From Monarcha castaneiventris obscurior (taxonomy: Eukaryota > Chordata > Aves > Passeriformes > Monarchidae), in contig JAMPIT010000230.1 in the NCBI GenBank assembly GCA_026261815.1, forward strand, positions 7,253,001 through 7,317,000: 64,000 nucleotides of DNA, read 5' to 3'. The notes beneath the pieces are model-generated. The model searched no databases and was not told where the DNA came from. It saw only the letters and a list, made by a program, of their open reading frames with translations. Shown one piece after another: positions 20,904 through 33,119 of the stretch. A program made the translations under genes and the position numbers. The stretch's first letter is position 1; every line of letters begins with the position of its first letter.

Positions 20904-21102
20904 AAGAGTTACTCCTCCCCTAGAGCACCACCCCGATGATTGCTATTCTCAGACAGAGCGGTTTTTGTTTCCAAGAAAAGCCAAAATTGTTTAGAATTTG
21001 CTTCCCATTTTGCACCAGCCTTTAAACACTTTTCGTAAAAGAAATTTTGCACAGTAATTTCAGTCTTCTGTTAAAAATGCTCCTCCAAAATTTTGCCGGC
21101 AG

Positions 21103-21108
21103 AATAAA
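21103..21108 (+). terminator. ZMYND11: Proximal poly(A) signal AATAAA of ZMYND11
   Basis: Canonical hexamer 200 nt after the stop codon, within agaataaattg. Use here would give a very short 3'UTR that excludes the AU-rich and Pumilio-like sites downstream. Confidence 0.45.
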
Positions 21109-21875
21109 TTGAACATCTGTGGGAGCAGGTTACTTCAAATAATTTTAAACTAGAGGATTTGTTGCATTTTCAGCAAATTTTAAGACATTTTTAGGTTTTA
21201 CAGAGATTTTAATCTTTAAAAACAGCAGATCTAAAAACGAAAAAATGATGCAAGTTTAACAAAAGGATCATTTAAAAACTAGATCTGAATGTAAGAAGTA
21301 CAGAACTGTTTCAGAAAAACGAAGCATACTACCTTGATGTGACATTTATTTCTTAACCTTGTTGAGCTGGTTTTGTTCAGCTTAATTTTACTGTTTAAAG
21401 GCATTATCTATTGGTTATACCAGTGGGTACATGATTGAATTTAGGGAACAGGGTTAACACAGCAGGTGCTAGTCCTGCGTATTTTTTCTTAAATATTTCC
21501 CAACTGTGTTTTATTTTCATTATTTCTTTTCAATATATAACTTTTATAACAAAATATTAGCTTTGATCTTGTAGTTTAAAATCACAGGGAACTGGGGTAA
21601 TCTTTTACTGAGCTGGATCTTAGAGAAAAATGAATATTTAAATTTTGAAGTTTGCACATTTCATTTTGTTCTAACATGAGTGCTTGTAACAAGAATAAGA
21701 AAAGCCAAAAAAAAAACCAAACAAAAACAAACAAACGAAAAAACCCAACTACCTTTATTCCTACTCGGAATTTTGAGGCATACAAATTACTTTTTTGCGC
21801 CCCCCTTCAGCCTCCCCAATTCAATGTCATTTGACCACCTCTGATCTGGTGTCACCTGGTCCATCGTAACTTGAT

Positions 21876-21881
21876 AATAAA
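21876..21881 (+). terminator. ZMYND11: Alternative poly(A) signal AATAAA of ZMYND11
   Basis: Canonical hexamer about 970 nt into the 3'UTR, in ttgataataaaagg. It is a candidate intermediate cleavage site; usage cannot be judged from sequence alone. Confidence 0.4.
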
Positions 21882-22000
21882 AGGAGAAAAAGCACTTAAG
21901 TTTCACAGAAGCCGTTATGTTTGTAGTAATGGGTCATTGCCTAATAATGAGCTCCATCACTGTACTCAGAATGAAGAATAATGCATGTTAATTTTCTTGT

Positions 22001-22006
22001 ATTAAA
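22001..22006 (+). terminator. ZMYND11: Alternative poly(A) signal ATTAAA of ZMYND11
   Basis: The common variant hexamer, about 1.1 kb into the UTR. It is followed within 40 nt by a T/TG-rich stretch (gtgatttgtaaaaagtctg) of the kind expected downstream of a cleavage site. Confidence 0.45.
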
Positions 22007-22298
22007 GATGCCGTGATTTGTAAAAAGTCTGTATTTTGCGGAATGTCTGGATTAAGAAGCATTACCAATAGGAATGGATCGATAGTTGAAAAATGATTTT
22101 CTTTTTGTTTGTTTTATATATAGATATATGAATTGCATCCATGTTCAGAGACAATTTTTTAAATAGATGTAAAGCTTACTTAAATAGCTTTTCTTTTAAA
22201 GTGTCTCCACATTTTAGTTTCTTTCAAAGATTGGTCTTAGACTGAGTCATATGCCCATTAATCATCCAGCTATTTTTTGAGAAGTTAGAGGAATAATT

Positions 22299-22314
22299 TG
22301 TAAATATTTATTTA
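22299..22314 (+). promoter_or_regulatory. ZMYND11: Pumilio-type site with overlapping AU-rich pentamers
   Basis: TGTAAATA (22299-22306) matches the Pumilio recognition element, and the adjacent ATTTATTTA gives two overlapping AUUUA pentamers. Both sit in the ZMYND11 3'UTR, between the intermediate and distal poly(A) signals, so only long-UTR transcripts would carry them. That PUM or ARE-binding proteins act here is inference. Confidence 0.5.
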
Positions 22315-23162
22315 GATCTTTGATATTTATTGAAAGCAATTACATGATGGAACGATGGAAGCTGAAGAATCAGGAGGAAAGCCTTTTAAAAAGTTTTCTC
22401 TAGGATTTGTCAGGGTCATTGTAAAGACAAAAATATAACTAAGACTTCTGTGAACTACCACTGAAATCCTGACCTTTTTTACTTACGGTGGTGATATAAG
22501 TTAATTGACTAGATACCGCCAAATAATGCCCAATATGTTGCAGAAATTGAGTGGTAAGTTGATTGGAAAAAATAGTAAGTAGATGGTAACTTGTATTACC
22601 ACAGCTACATTATTGCCTGATAAATGTGTAATTAACTTTTGTCGCCTCTGTGTTGTGACTGTAAAACACTTCACAACTAAAAATCAATCTTGTTCGATTA
22701 CTTTACAAGTTCCAAAACTTCGATCCACCCCTATGAAAGCAAGTTATTGTGAAAATATTTTTGGTGTAAAATCATTCCAGAATATGTAATATTTAACTGA
22801 TAGCTGCATGAAAGTAAGATTCGTGTTACTTTGGCTTTTTTGTCTCTGTTGACACGGTTGCACATTTCCAAGTTACTACAGCGTGAAAACTGTGTGTTTT
22901 AAAGAAAAAAAACAAAACAAAAAAAAAAGATTGTGGCCTGGTTTTGTATAAGTTTTAGGTAAAATTACAATTGATTGTTTTAGGAATCATGATTTAAAAT
23001 TAATTTTTCTGCAAATCATAAAGCTATATTAAAGTGTTGAGCTTAGCCACTATGCACATTGTAATTATTCATTGTGGCTGTCCAGTTTATGATGCATTCT
23101 GGCATTTTGTAAGCTGCTCTGACTAGCAATATATAGAGTCATTTAATGTGTTAACATTGGTT

Positions 23163-23168
23163 AATAAA
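23163..23168 (+). terminator. ZMYND11: Distal poly(A) signal AATAAA of ZMYND11
   Basis: AATAAA in ggttaataaatgtattt, just before the composition change from AT-rich UTR to GC-rich spacer. A weaker ATTAAA lies at 23028-23033. This is my preferred end for the full-length transcript. Confidence 0.65.
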
Positions 23169-24537
23169 TGTATTTAAAAAAAACCTCACTGAAAGTATCT
23201 GTGTTGATTTTGGCCGGTTGTCCTCGGATCCTGGGGTGGGCAGGCATGAGGCTGCTGTTAGCACTTGTCCTCACCAAGGGAGACCGGGGCTGGCAAGGGG
23301 AGCTGGGCCTGAACTCCCAGGAACCTTGTTCCTGACTCGAGGGGAGCCAGCAGGGCCATGGAAGGGCTTCAGCATTTAACATGGCTCTCAGCACCCACAG
23401 GGAATCTTTTCAGCCCGTGCAGAGCCCATCAAGTGTTGGTTTTAAAGGCAGATCCTGCACGGGCAGCAGCCAGGCTGGGGCTCACGCTGCCTCACCCTGT
23501 GCTTCCCCTCATCAGAGGCCCCACTCTGCCTCCACCCTCCCTGGTCACCAACCCTGAGCCTGCGCCTGTCGTGTGTTTTATCAATGCAGTAATTCCCTCT
23601 GGAGGGGCTGCATGAGCTCAGCTTCACCTGAGTGCCGTGGGGTTTCTTCTGCTGAGCCCTGAGCAGCTCAGTCCCTCACTCGCTTGTGAAGCCACCACTT
23701 GCTGCCAGTGAGGTGGCCCAAGGGAGCCAAGGGCCCGTGGAGCACATCCTGTGGCCACCCGAGAGAAAGCGCCACGTGGGGACAAGCCAAAGGCAGAGTG
23801 GGTCATCCTGGAGCTCCACTGGGATTTCAGGGCTGCAGGAGGGACACTCTGGTTTCAGTGTGGCAATTAAGAATTTCCCTATGGAAATTAAGACCTGGAA
23901 AGACCTTTGAGTCCTAAGGGATCCCTCAAAGTCTCTAGTCTTATTTCACAATCCAAATAGTTCTGTTCTTACACGAGCCAAATTTTATTCCTTCATCTTG
24001 ATGAAACTCAGTTAAATGTCAACAGCCAGCACAGTCAACCACATAAGCTGGTAAAGCAGGATCAGGAATAAGCAGCATCTCCCTTCAGCTCCCCTCCCAG
24101 GGCATTCCCTCTTTTTGATGACTGCACTCATTCTCTAAGCTCACCAGCACACGAATGGCAGAAATCCCCAGTGCAAATGCTCCTCCATTCCCCTCCCCAT
24201 GTGCATTTGCCAGTTCAGGTGACAGCAGTGGGGCCAGGATCAGGATCAAACAGATCTTTGGACGTGCCAAGGCAGCCTCCCACCTGCATTGTGTAACACG
24301 GATTGTCTGTGACCTGCTGCACTCCATCACTGTCCCACACTGGGCCCTGTCACTGCCAGCTGGCAGAGCAGAGGAGGAGAATTGTCCTTGCACTGCCCCA
24401 ACTCTGCAAGTTTCCTTCCATCAGGAGCCTCAGGGTGAGCGGGTGTTTCTCTGAGTTCCTGCAGCATCACTGCTGCAGGCAGTGCTCCTAGAGCATCAGT
24501 CTGAAAGACTTAAACATTTTATTGTTGGCTTTTCCTC

Positions 24538-24576
24538 TTATTATCATTGTTGTTATTATTATTATTTTTTTTTTAA
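24538..24576. repeat. (ATT)n/T-rich simple repeat
   Basis: Interrupted ATT/GTT trinucleotide units run into a poly-T stretch (ttattattattattttttttttaaa). It is a microsatellite in the intergenic spacer, expected to be length-variable between individuals. Confidence 0.8.
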
Positions 24577-26379
24577 ATTCTGGCTATTCCTTTATTTTAA
24601 TAAGGAGAAGCTGTGGTTTCTGCCTCCTGCTTCCTTTAGGTGGAGTGAGCTGCCCAGCTCATGGCTTGTTTGCTTTTCACAATCTTAAATGACCAAGTAT
24701 ATGAAATATGTGTGGGACTTGTTACTGGTAGTTAGGGGCCACCCTGTCAGTTTTAGCCTCCCTGAGTGAGAGTACATATGTGATCTGTGCATATGCTTTC
24801 ATAAATCAAATTGAGGGGGGAGTATCTAAACCAGAGAGGCCCTTCTTGTGTTGTTTCATGTTAAGGAAATGCAATTCCAAGCAGAAAGGTCCATTCATTT
24901 GTGAGAATACTAGAATATTTTTGGGGTTAAGTGGGAAATGATTATAGGTAATGTAAAAGAAATAAAACCAACTATCTTGGACCTTCCAAACCCCATCTTT
25001 TATCCTAATAAAACCTATTTCCAGATGTCAAAAGGCTCAAAAGTATGATAGACTCTGAGTAAAGCTCTTTGTAAAAGAAATGCTGGTTACTAGAGGTTCA
25101 AAACTGTAAAATCGGAAAAAGAAAGAGAACCAAGAAAAAATTAACTCTAAATTGTCCCTCCTGCTCCCAGTGGCCATTCCTGCCCCAGGACGTCTCCAGC
25201 CCCTTGACCCTGGAGCCACTAGTGAGGTATGGAACGGATGTTTCATCCCTTCAGGGGTGTCAAACAGCAATGAAGAGGCTGAAACTAAGCGCAGCATCTA
25301 CTTTGTAGATAATTTGTACATAGAAGGGGACTGATAATTGAAGATTATTCAGAAGAAATGCCAAGAGAGTGAGAACACTCCATGATAAAAGGCAGAGTGA
25401 TGTGTTTGTTTACAAAGCCACCGGCCAGTTGCTGTAAACTCCCTGAGTGAAAACTAAGCTGGCGTGAAGCTTCAATGGAAATAGGATTTACCCTAGAGAG
25501 ATACCTAAAAATAAACTGAGTTCTGCATCAGAAGATGCTGTGAATCTGGTTACACAAAATGCTTTACTAGTGTTTGGAAAATGACTTCTGCAGCAGAAAA
25601 TAATGTTTATTAATAAAGCCAGAGCACTTTCATTTTTAACTACTTCATTAACAGGAAAGGTATCTTTGGCAAACAGCCACTGTAGGCGGCTTGGGGCCCC
25701 ACTTGCTGCCACATTCCAGCTCTGCCTCTCCCCTGCTCATGCTCTCATGGGAGCATGGGCCAGTTTTGAGCCATGATCCCACCATGCTTGGCCACAGCAA
25801 TGCGCTTTTGTCCCTTGTAATAGAGCCTTCAAGGTGAAGAATGGCTTCATTAAAAGTGAAAAGAGACTCAGTGACTTGCACACAGCAGCTCTTTGAGTCC
25901 CTGTCACCAGGAAAGAGGGTTTTGGGTGGCCTGGGCCACACCTCTGTGCCTCAGCTGGTTGGGGCATCCTGCTCACTGTCCTCGTTGGGAAATGTAGGAG
26001 TTGTGTGGGTCAGCTGTGCCTGAGCAGGGAGCAGAATGAGGCCTCCAAACCCCAGGGCATGGGCAGGGACATCCCCTGCTGCTGGCCCTGAAGCTCAGCC
26101 CTGCCAAGGAGCAGCAATACTGGCTCTTTCCCAAAGGAAGAGCACGGCCAGAAACTCTGCCATGCGTGGCTTATGTGCTGGAGAGAGCATTTCTTTGGCT
26201 GACACAACACTTGACTGAGTGACAGAGCCTTTTCCTGTCTTTTCACAAGTCCGTAAAGACCACAAGGGCTGGAAAGCCTTTTAGTTTTGCCCCAAAGAAA
26301 CGCAAGATGTGCAGCTCAGCCATGCAATTGCTTGTTCTGTTTTCCCACTGATGCTGGAACCGGCAGCATTTTAACCCTG

Positions 26380-26403
26380 GGCTCTCCCTGTGGCTCTCCC
26401 TGT
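26380..26403. repeat. 12-bp tandem duplication
   Basis: Two perfect copies of GGCTCTCCCTGT lie in the GC-rich part of the spacer. It is a small slippage product and has no link to a gene. Confidence 0.85.
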
Positions 26404-29400
26404 GGCTGCCACAGCAGGGAGCTGCTCCACGCTGGCCGAGCTGTTGGGAGTCGTCGTTGGATGCTGAGCCAGAGCCCAGCACTGCTCGGCTCTTCCCTCC
26501 AGCGGTGTTCCCGCTGCCTCTCTCTGCCGAATTTGGGTGGCGGCAATGCTGCACTTGCCAGGAAAGACCCCAAGCCTCGGAGTCAGTGGGGTGACATTGG
26601 GATTTCGGGGCCAGGAAGGGGAACAGGAGGCAGCTCACAGAGCAGGTCCCTGCTGCAGGGACTGGATCTGTCCTGAAGTGCCACAGACACTGAGAAAGCT
26701 CCGAGCCATCCTGGTGCAGGAGCCTCCTTTTGAAAGCTACGGACAATTACAAGCAACAATTGGCACAAAGAGGGGCCCTGCAGCGAGAGAGCAGCAGGAG
26801 CTCAAGGCTAAGAGCCAGAGGCTTCCCAAGCTCCTCCTTAGCCTGGCACAGCTCAGACTGTCGACCTCTGCCCCTGGTACTAGATCCACTCCCAGAGCCT
26901 TTCTCTTAGCCCAAAGCTCATGAAAGTACACTCTCAGTACAGAATCATCTGCAGAGACAGAACCTATTCATGGGCTTCTAGTAACAGCTTGTTCAGAATT
27001 TGCCTTTTTTTGTCCCAGTTGTGATCCTGCTCAGGACCTCCCTAGGCAGAGGGAGTGTTTCCACCTCTCCCAGCTATTGCTATCACCATTTGGTCAAGAA
27101 GAGTGGTGTCTGGAAGCCCGCATCCCATTACAGGCCTAATTATTATTATTATTCCTGTGGCTCAGCATTTCCGAATCAAAAGGGGACTTTGCTACATCCC
27201 AAACTGACAGGTTACATCCTGACTTTGCGTCTCTCCTGCAGATGCACTGGCTTTATCGTGCTGGAGAAATAAATGGTAGTTGTAAGTAAAGTGCAGTGAC
27301 AGCACACGTGCCTCATGCAGGCATAGCAAAATGCAGTCAGACCAGTTTGGCAGCAAGGCTACAGCCTGTTAGGTGATCCACTGGAAATGGGATTTTTTAA
27401 TGGAAGTTTTCATTTAAGAAAACATGGAGTTTGTTAGAAAATTTTCATAACTGAGTGAGCTCTAATAGTCATTTTACCATGGCTTAAAACAGCAGTTAAA
27501 AACCTCTTGTACTGTAAAAAGGCTTTGCTCCAAGATGAAAAAATACTTCCCTCCTTTGAAGGAAAAAAAATAATTATAGCTGAGACCACACTTCTTTCTC
27601 TTTGCTAACCAAAGAGCTGTGAGAGAAAAATTTAAACATTCCCATTCAGTTTTTGTGGCCCTACACCCTGGACTGGCAGGGTGGGCTATGAGTTTCCATG
27701 GTGGATGCCCAGTGCCTGCCCCGGCAGCCAGAGGCTTTTTCCGGCTGTGCAAGTCCATCCCTGCCCCTTCAGCAGCCAGACTGAGCCACGCAGGGACCCT
27801 GCAAAGGAACACGAGGGTGTAGCCCCATCCCATTACAGCTACTTGTGGTTAGGAGAGAGGGGGGGTATGTAAAAAAAATCCTTCTGTGGATTTCAGGAAA
27901 GTATCCAAACACAAATGTTTGGGAGAGGCATCCTAGAAATGCTAATGAGTACGTGTGGCTGCAATGGAAAGTTTAATTCCTTTGTACCTCCTCAGCCACT
28001 TATTTCCTTTGGGCAGTTGTTGGCTCAAATTCTCGTCTCCTGCTGTGAATACTGGCCGTGCCATACTCCCCTCCCGACCTGCCTTCATGGAAACATTATT
28101 TTCTTCTTGCCTGCAGCTGCTTTTTCTACTTTTGTCTTCTCCCAGGGTTTCTGTTCTTCAGCCCTGCCACTTACCTGATACAGATCTGGTTCTTGTTTAG
28201 TTTCCCAAACCATTGGGGTTGGGATAAACTCTGTCCTTGCCTTGCACATGTCTGTTCTCCTACCTCTATACACCACCTCTCTTGAGTCTTACTGCAGAGC
28301 CCTTGGCTCAGCTCAGCAGGGGTATTTCACCCAAGCCTCCAGTCAGAATCCAGGGCTAAGAGCAGTGAGGTGTGACCCGGCACCTGCACTCCCCTAGGTG
28401 TGAAAATAAAAATGTAGGCCCCTAAAATTGGGTGCCTGATGCCACAGGGTTAGATAGTCTCAACCGCTTGATCTTTACTTCCATATGCACAATCTTCTCT
28501 TTCCTGGCCTCCCCTTTTACACCAAATGCTTTTCCTAAACCTGCTCTTCATTTATGGCCTTCTCCACTGGCGTGTTAATCCTGATAGCTCAGTACAGCTT
28601 TTATCTTGGTGCCTCTTCTGGCATCTCCAAACCTCTCCCATGTGCTGCCAGTCACACTCAGAAGCCACTCCCTGCGAAGATTCCATCAGCTTTGTCTCCT
28701 CCTCCAGCCACCCTCCACATGCCTATGAGCATCAATCTACCAAAGCACAAAATTAAAATAAGATCAGCTTTGTGCCTTTAGGATCCGCCCATTAACTGGC
28801 CATTGCTGTAGAATATTTAGCAATCATTTAAAAAAATTATTATTAGATGTGTTGTGGGCTCCCAGGAAAAAGACTTTCCCCCATAATCCCCCCCACCACT
28901 CCGGGTGGATCATACAGAATATACAACAGTGCTTTGGCTTTGAAGAAATCTTGTTTGTGCAGACCAGAAAAAAGTAAAGAGCACTGACGTTGACTGGCAT
29001 GATGCAGCACGACCTGCTTAGTGAACCTGAGGGAATCTGAAATGCCACGCAGTTCCCAGTGTCAGGATGATGCCAGAAGGTACAGAGACGGCCTGATCCT
29101 GGTCTGCTGTGTAAGAAAGGGGGAGCTGCTGCTTCAGAGATGGTGATCTCAGCCAGGTGCAGCACAAATGAGGCAAAGCTTAGATGGTTTTTGGACCAGC
29201 TTTAAGGTGATACCTCTCAAAAGAGACAAGGAAAACCATGAAAAGGAGAACCCTAAATCATGGTAAGGTGAGTGAGAGCTTTTGGGAATGTGGGCTGCCA
29301 AATGGAGCACTCCAGATGTGAAAAACCCCCATACATTTATGTTAAAAAAATTAACAATGTATTATTTTATATTTTATCCCCAAACAAAATGATTGATTTC

Positions 29401-31079
29401 TACTTTCACCATGTAGAATCTAGTTACTTTTTTTCTTTTTCCTTTTCAAATCTCAGTTTTAAAGAAAAAATTTCTTCCAATAAAACAAAGCAACAAAATC
29501 AAAATCAGGATTGGCTCTTAACCTGGGGACAGTGGGGTCCATCCCCCTTGGGATGACTCTTGTAGGCTGTACCTGTCCCTCAGTGCCCATCCAGCCAGAG
29601 CCCAGCCCAGCCCCCTCACACCACGAGTGTGCCCAGGCAAGAGCCACAGCTGGATTTGCCTCTCCAGGGGTGCAGAGGGTTCTGTGGCCCAGCAGGTGAC
29701 TGTAAGAAGCTGTGCTGGAGAATGCTCAAAGCTCCCCCAAACTCGGCTTTGGTCACAAGGCAACTGGTGAGAATTTGTTGTTGATCTCTGTGCGTGCCTC
29801 TCCCTCCCCCTCTCGATAATAACAGTGCATAAAGCAAATCTTTGTGTTGAAAACCAGAATAGGAAAACTGTATGGTCTTTTATCAAACTTTTTTTCCAAT
29901 TCTTACATTCTTAGTATCGTGATAATGAATAAATTATGCTGTTCTTATTGTGCATGATTCTTCTAATCCTACAGGGGTTTTTTGTTGAGATGTCCCACCA
30001 GCTTTGCAGTGTTATAGCCACCTTTTGCCAAAATTATTTTTAAATTGTGGATATGAAATATTTTGACCTTTTAAAAACCCTAATCCCATTAACATAAAAA
30101 TCAAACCCCTTTTTTCTTTAATGAAACAATTTGTAAAACTGAATCAAGAATTACTTGCTGTTCTGCCATCCTCTTCCTTCTGCCATCTCTAACTTGCTTT
30201 GTCATTCCCACAATTTTTGGATCTCTCCCTGTCTGCTCAGGGAAATTGTGGTTACACAAGACAGCACCTACCTCTTGTGATGAGCAACCTGAAATCCAAG
30301 CCATCAGAGATGGGATTTTATACCCTGAATTTCTCAGACAGGCCTCCAAAGACATGAGGACTCACAATTTCACCCCTTGAAATCACACTTGGAAAATGAG
30401 AGTTGGGGCAAACCTCTTCTCTGGAGACACTGCTACTCGGCAGCTAGGAGCCAAATCTGAAATCAAGGTCTTTTTGGAAAAAGCCAATGGAAACGGGCAG
30501 GTCACATTTCCAGGAGGGATCGTCTGGCCACCCAAGGTTACTGAATCGATAGGGAGGTTCTAGCCCCACATGTGTGTGACCAAGCAGCAACCCATAGACT
30601 TCCACTGGCAGAAAGCTCCATCAGAGCTGTAACACCTGGATCAGCAACTTCCTTAGGTGACTGATTAGCAGCATGTCAGTAGCAAGACCTTGCAACAAAA
30701 GTGATAAGTGACAAATTTGAGGAGTTTTACAGTACTAATGCTTGTTATTGCTTCTCACAAAATGTTACCAAGCTTACAATAATCTTTACACTTTCAGCAA
30801 AAATGTGAACAGTATATTTGAATATATTAAAAAGAATTAAAAAAACATTTCACAAAAAACATTTGTTGCCATATGAAAGTCTTTCAGCAATAAATGCCCA
30901 CACCAGTATTTAAACATTGTTAAAAGTATAATGATTTGTACTAATAAATTATGCAACAAGAGAGGTAAACAAAATAAAATTACAGTATAGCTCTCCATGT
31001 TCCTCCACTGAGCATCCGCAGCTCTCGGAAGCTCCATTTTAGATGACTAATTAAGAAACTGATATTTTCAGAGCAACAA

Positions 31080-31097
31080 AAATAAAAGCTTTTATTT
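31080..31097 (-). terminator. DIP2C: Palindromic distal poly(A) signal of DIP2C
   Basis: An 18-bp perfect palindrome, AAATAAAAGC plus its complement, centred on AAGCTT. The minus strand reads AATAAA at 31096-31091 for DIP2C, followed by a T-rich downstream element (TTTTTGTTGCTC). The plus strand reads AATAAA at 31081-31086. It therefore could serve convergent transcripts from either side. Confidence 0.55.
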
Positions 31098-33108
31098 GTT
31101 CATTTGAATATAAAACAGGCGTTATCACAGATGTACAAAGCGTACTGGTGGTTTAACATACAAGAAGGTTGCTGTCCTTTGCACATAAAAATTTTTGTTT
31201 GAATCTGTGATTGGCTGAGTTACATGAATTTCTCTAACCAGTCACCACACTCTATGAAATAACGCTGCTAACATTCAACTGATAAAAGGGACAGTCTTCC
31301 CTTGGGTAAAGTGTCAAGCAGGATTAAATATATATAATAAACAAGCACCATGAGGAATCTGCTCCTGTTTGATTAGTTTTGTGTTTAAATGTTCATTGTG
31401 TACCCTCTCTTTTTGTGCATGTGCATCGAGTTGATTACATGGTTTTGTCTGACTCCAAAAGCACAAGGTCACAAGACAAACATTTTATACATTCTCATGA
31501 ATGGTTTATCTACAGTACAGTTTCTAATACAGAACAATCCTTCTTTATTGCTCAGTCTGATGGTGCTTAAATGTTTCCTTCCTTTTGCTTGCACAACAAA
31601 ACCAGAAACTCAGTTTATCATTTCTCTTAACTCAGGATTTAACAACCACAGATGACAGGTTGCAGAAGAGAGCTGTTATTAACTGCGTTTCACAACTGCA
31701 TTGCAGCTCTTTTATTCTCTACAAATGCAAAGTTGACTTCGTGAAGGTTAAAGTGATGCTTTGAACGACAGCGAGATTTGTTTTGCAGTACTGAGATCAG
31801 CGATAGCAGGACTTCACAAGTTAGTTCACACACTGCAATTATGTTTGTAATCAATCAACATCTTGTCTGAAACCTTACAACAACTTGCCATTAAGAACAG
31901 ATTTTATTCTTTTTAGGGAGCAGAAAATGAATTTGACAAAGTATGGGATTGGTCTGCAGAGCATGAATAGGGCTATTCACAGGACAGTGAGGGCGGAAAA
32001 GATGGTCTGAAAGAAAACGCGTCTGACGTGGCGAGATGCTCTGTACTGTACATGCAGACTAAAACGTCCCTACCTCTTAAAAAGATTTTTAACACCCAGC
32101 ATTGAGACTCCCTTATACGTGATATAAACATGATAACATTTGCCCTGCAACAATCTTAGTCATGCATATCCGGTAATGAGAGCCAGCACATGAACGTCAT
32201 TTGGGACAAATAAGAAAAGCATTCTTGGACTGCAGCTGGTAAATCCCACTCTTGATCACAAACAGGTCAATTCAGTTACAACCACATGAAGGAAGGGGAA
32301 AGTTTTAAAAAAGGGGGCAGTGGGGGCAGGGAAGACAACAGAACTGGGGAATTGAACCCCTCTTTTCTCCAAAGGTAGTAAAATGAAGGCAGCTGTGATG
32401 CATGTTTTCCTACTCTTCTCCCGTGATGGCCTCAGGCTGGAGGCCACGGGACTCCTCCGTTCCTTAACCAGGCAGATGGGTTCCTCTGATGTTTCAATGC
32501 ATTTAGGGACTAGTTAGCAGATGCACGATCCGTGCCAGAGGGTGGTAGTGACTGTACGCTCCTCTCCGTTAAGGAATTAATTAAAGACCATCGAAACAAT
32601 CGTTTCCTGTAAATGTAAACTGGATGCGTTGGCCACCGAGCTACATGTCCTAGCTGAGAGGCAAATTGATAACTCTGTGCAAAAAAACCCCAAACTTTTC
32701 CTTAAAGCAGTAAAAACACCAACTAAAACAATGAAAAAAATTGTGCAACAAAGTTCTGCAGCTAGACAACAGTGCTATTCCTCAACCTGCCTTTTCTAAG
32801 TCTAACAAGTGTATGCACATGCCAGCACGAATATTTATTGTTGCCTCCATGGCAAAGAAAAGAAAATTATTGTAGTGCATTTTTAGTCTTAAATTCATTC
32901 ACTGCCTTAAAGGCAGCAATAATTCCACTTGCTGGTATCTAGAGGATTCTTTTTGACAGGGATACTTAGCAATCCAGGATTGCTTTTTTTCTTTTTCCAA
33001 AAAATTTGTGAGTAACATTTGATTATCTACAGTGGGAGACACCATGCAAGTGACAAGTACTGCATTTTAAACTTTAAAATCTTTTGTCATTAGTGAATTT
33101 ATATTTCA

Positions 33109-33119
33109 TATATATATAT
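33109..33119. repeat. (AT)n simple repeat
   Basis: Short alternating AT run in the presumed DIP2C 3'UTR. Comparable short AT runs occur near 35940-35953 and 57481-57490 in DIP2C introns. Confidence 0.75.

Larger units (their letters stand above)
20904..23185 (+). other. ZMYND11: ZMYND11 3' UTR (approximate end)
   Basis: AT-rich, non-coding sequence continues from the stop to an AATAAA at 23163-23168, after which base composition changes sharply to GC-rich. I therefore place the distal end near 23180-23190. Upstream alternative signals are AATAAA at 21103 and 21876 and ATTAAA at 22001 and 23028. The UTR includes A-rich tracts (about 21700-21745 and 22904-22930) and a Pumilio-type site beside AU-rich pentamers near 22299-22314. 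Extent is inferred from signals, not from transcript data. Confidence 0.75.
23186..31070. other. Intergenic spacer between convergent ZMYND11 and DIP2C
   Basis: About 7.9 kb without a supported gene. The left part (about 23.2-27 kb) is GC-richer than the flanks, and there open frames occur on both strands at once (for example a 167-codon frame on the minus strand at 26243-26746). That is expected by chance in GC-rich DNA. The right part is AT-rich. Short (ATT)n tracts occur near 24540-24575 and 27137-27153, and a 12-bp duplication at 26380-26403. No tRNA, conserved exon or full transposon is recognised. Confidence 0.75.

Noticed and set aside
26243..26746. 167-codon open frame on the minus strand, with overlapping frames of 129, 128 and 85 codons in the same GC-rich patch
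   Set aside because: Open frames occur in several frames on both strands together, as expected in GC-rich DNA. The composition is Ser/Pro/Gly/Arg-rich without any domain, there are no splice or promoter cues, and no family resemblance is visible.
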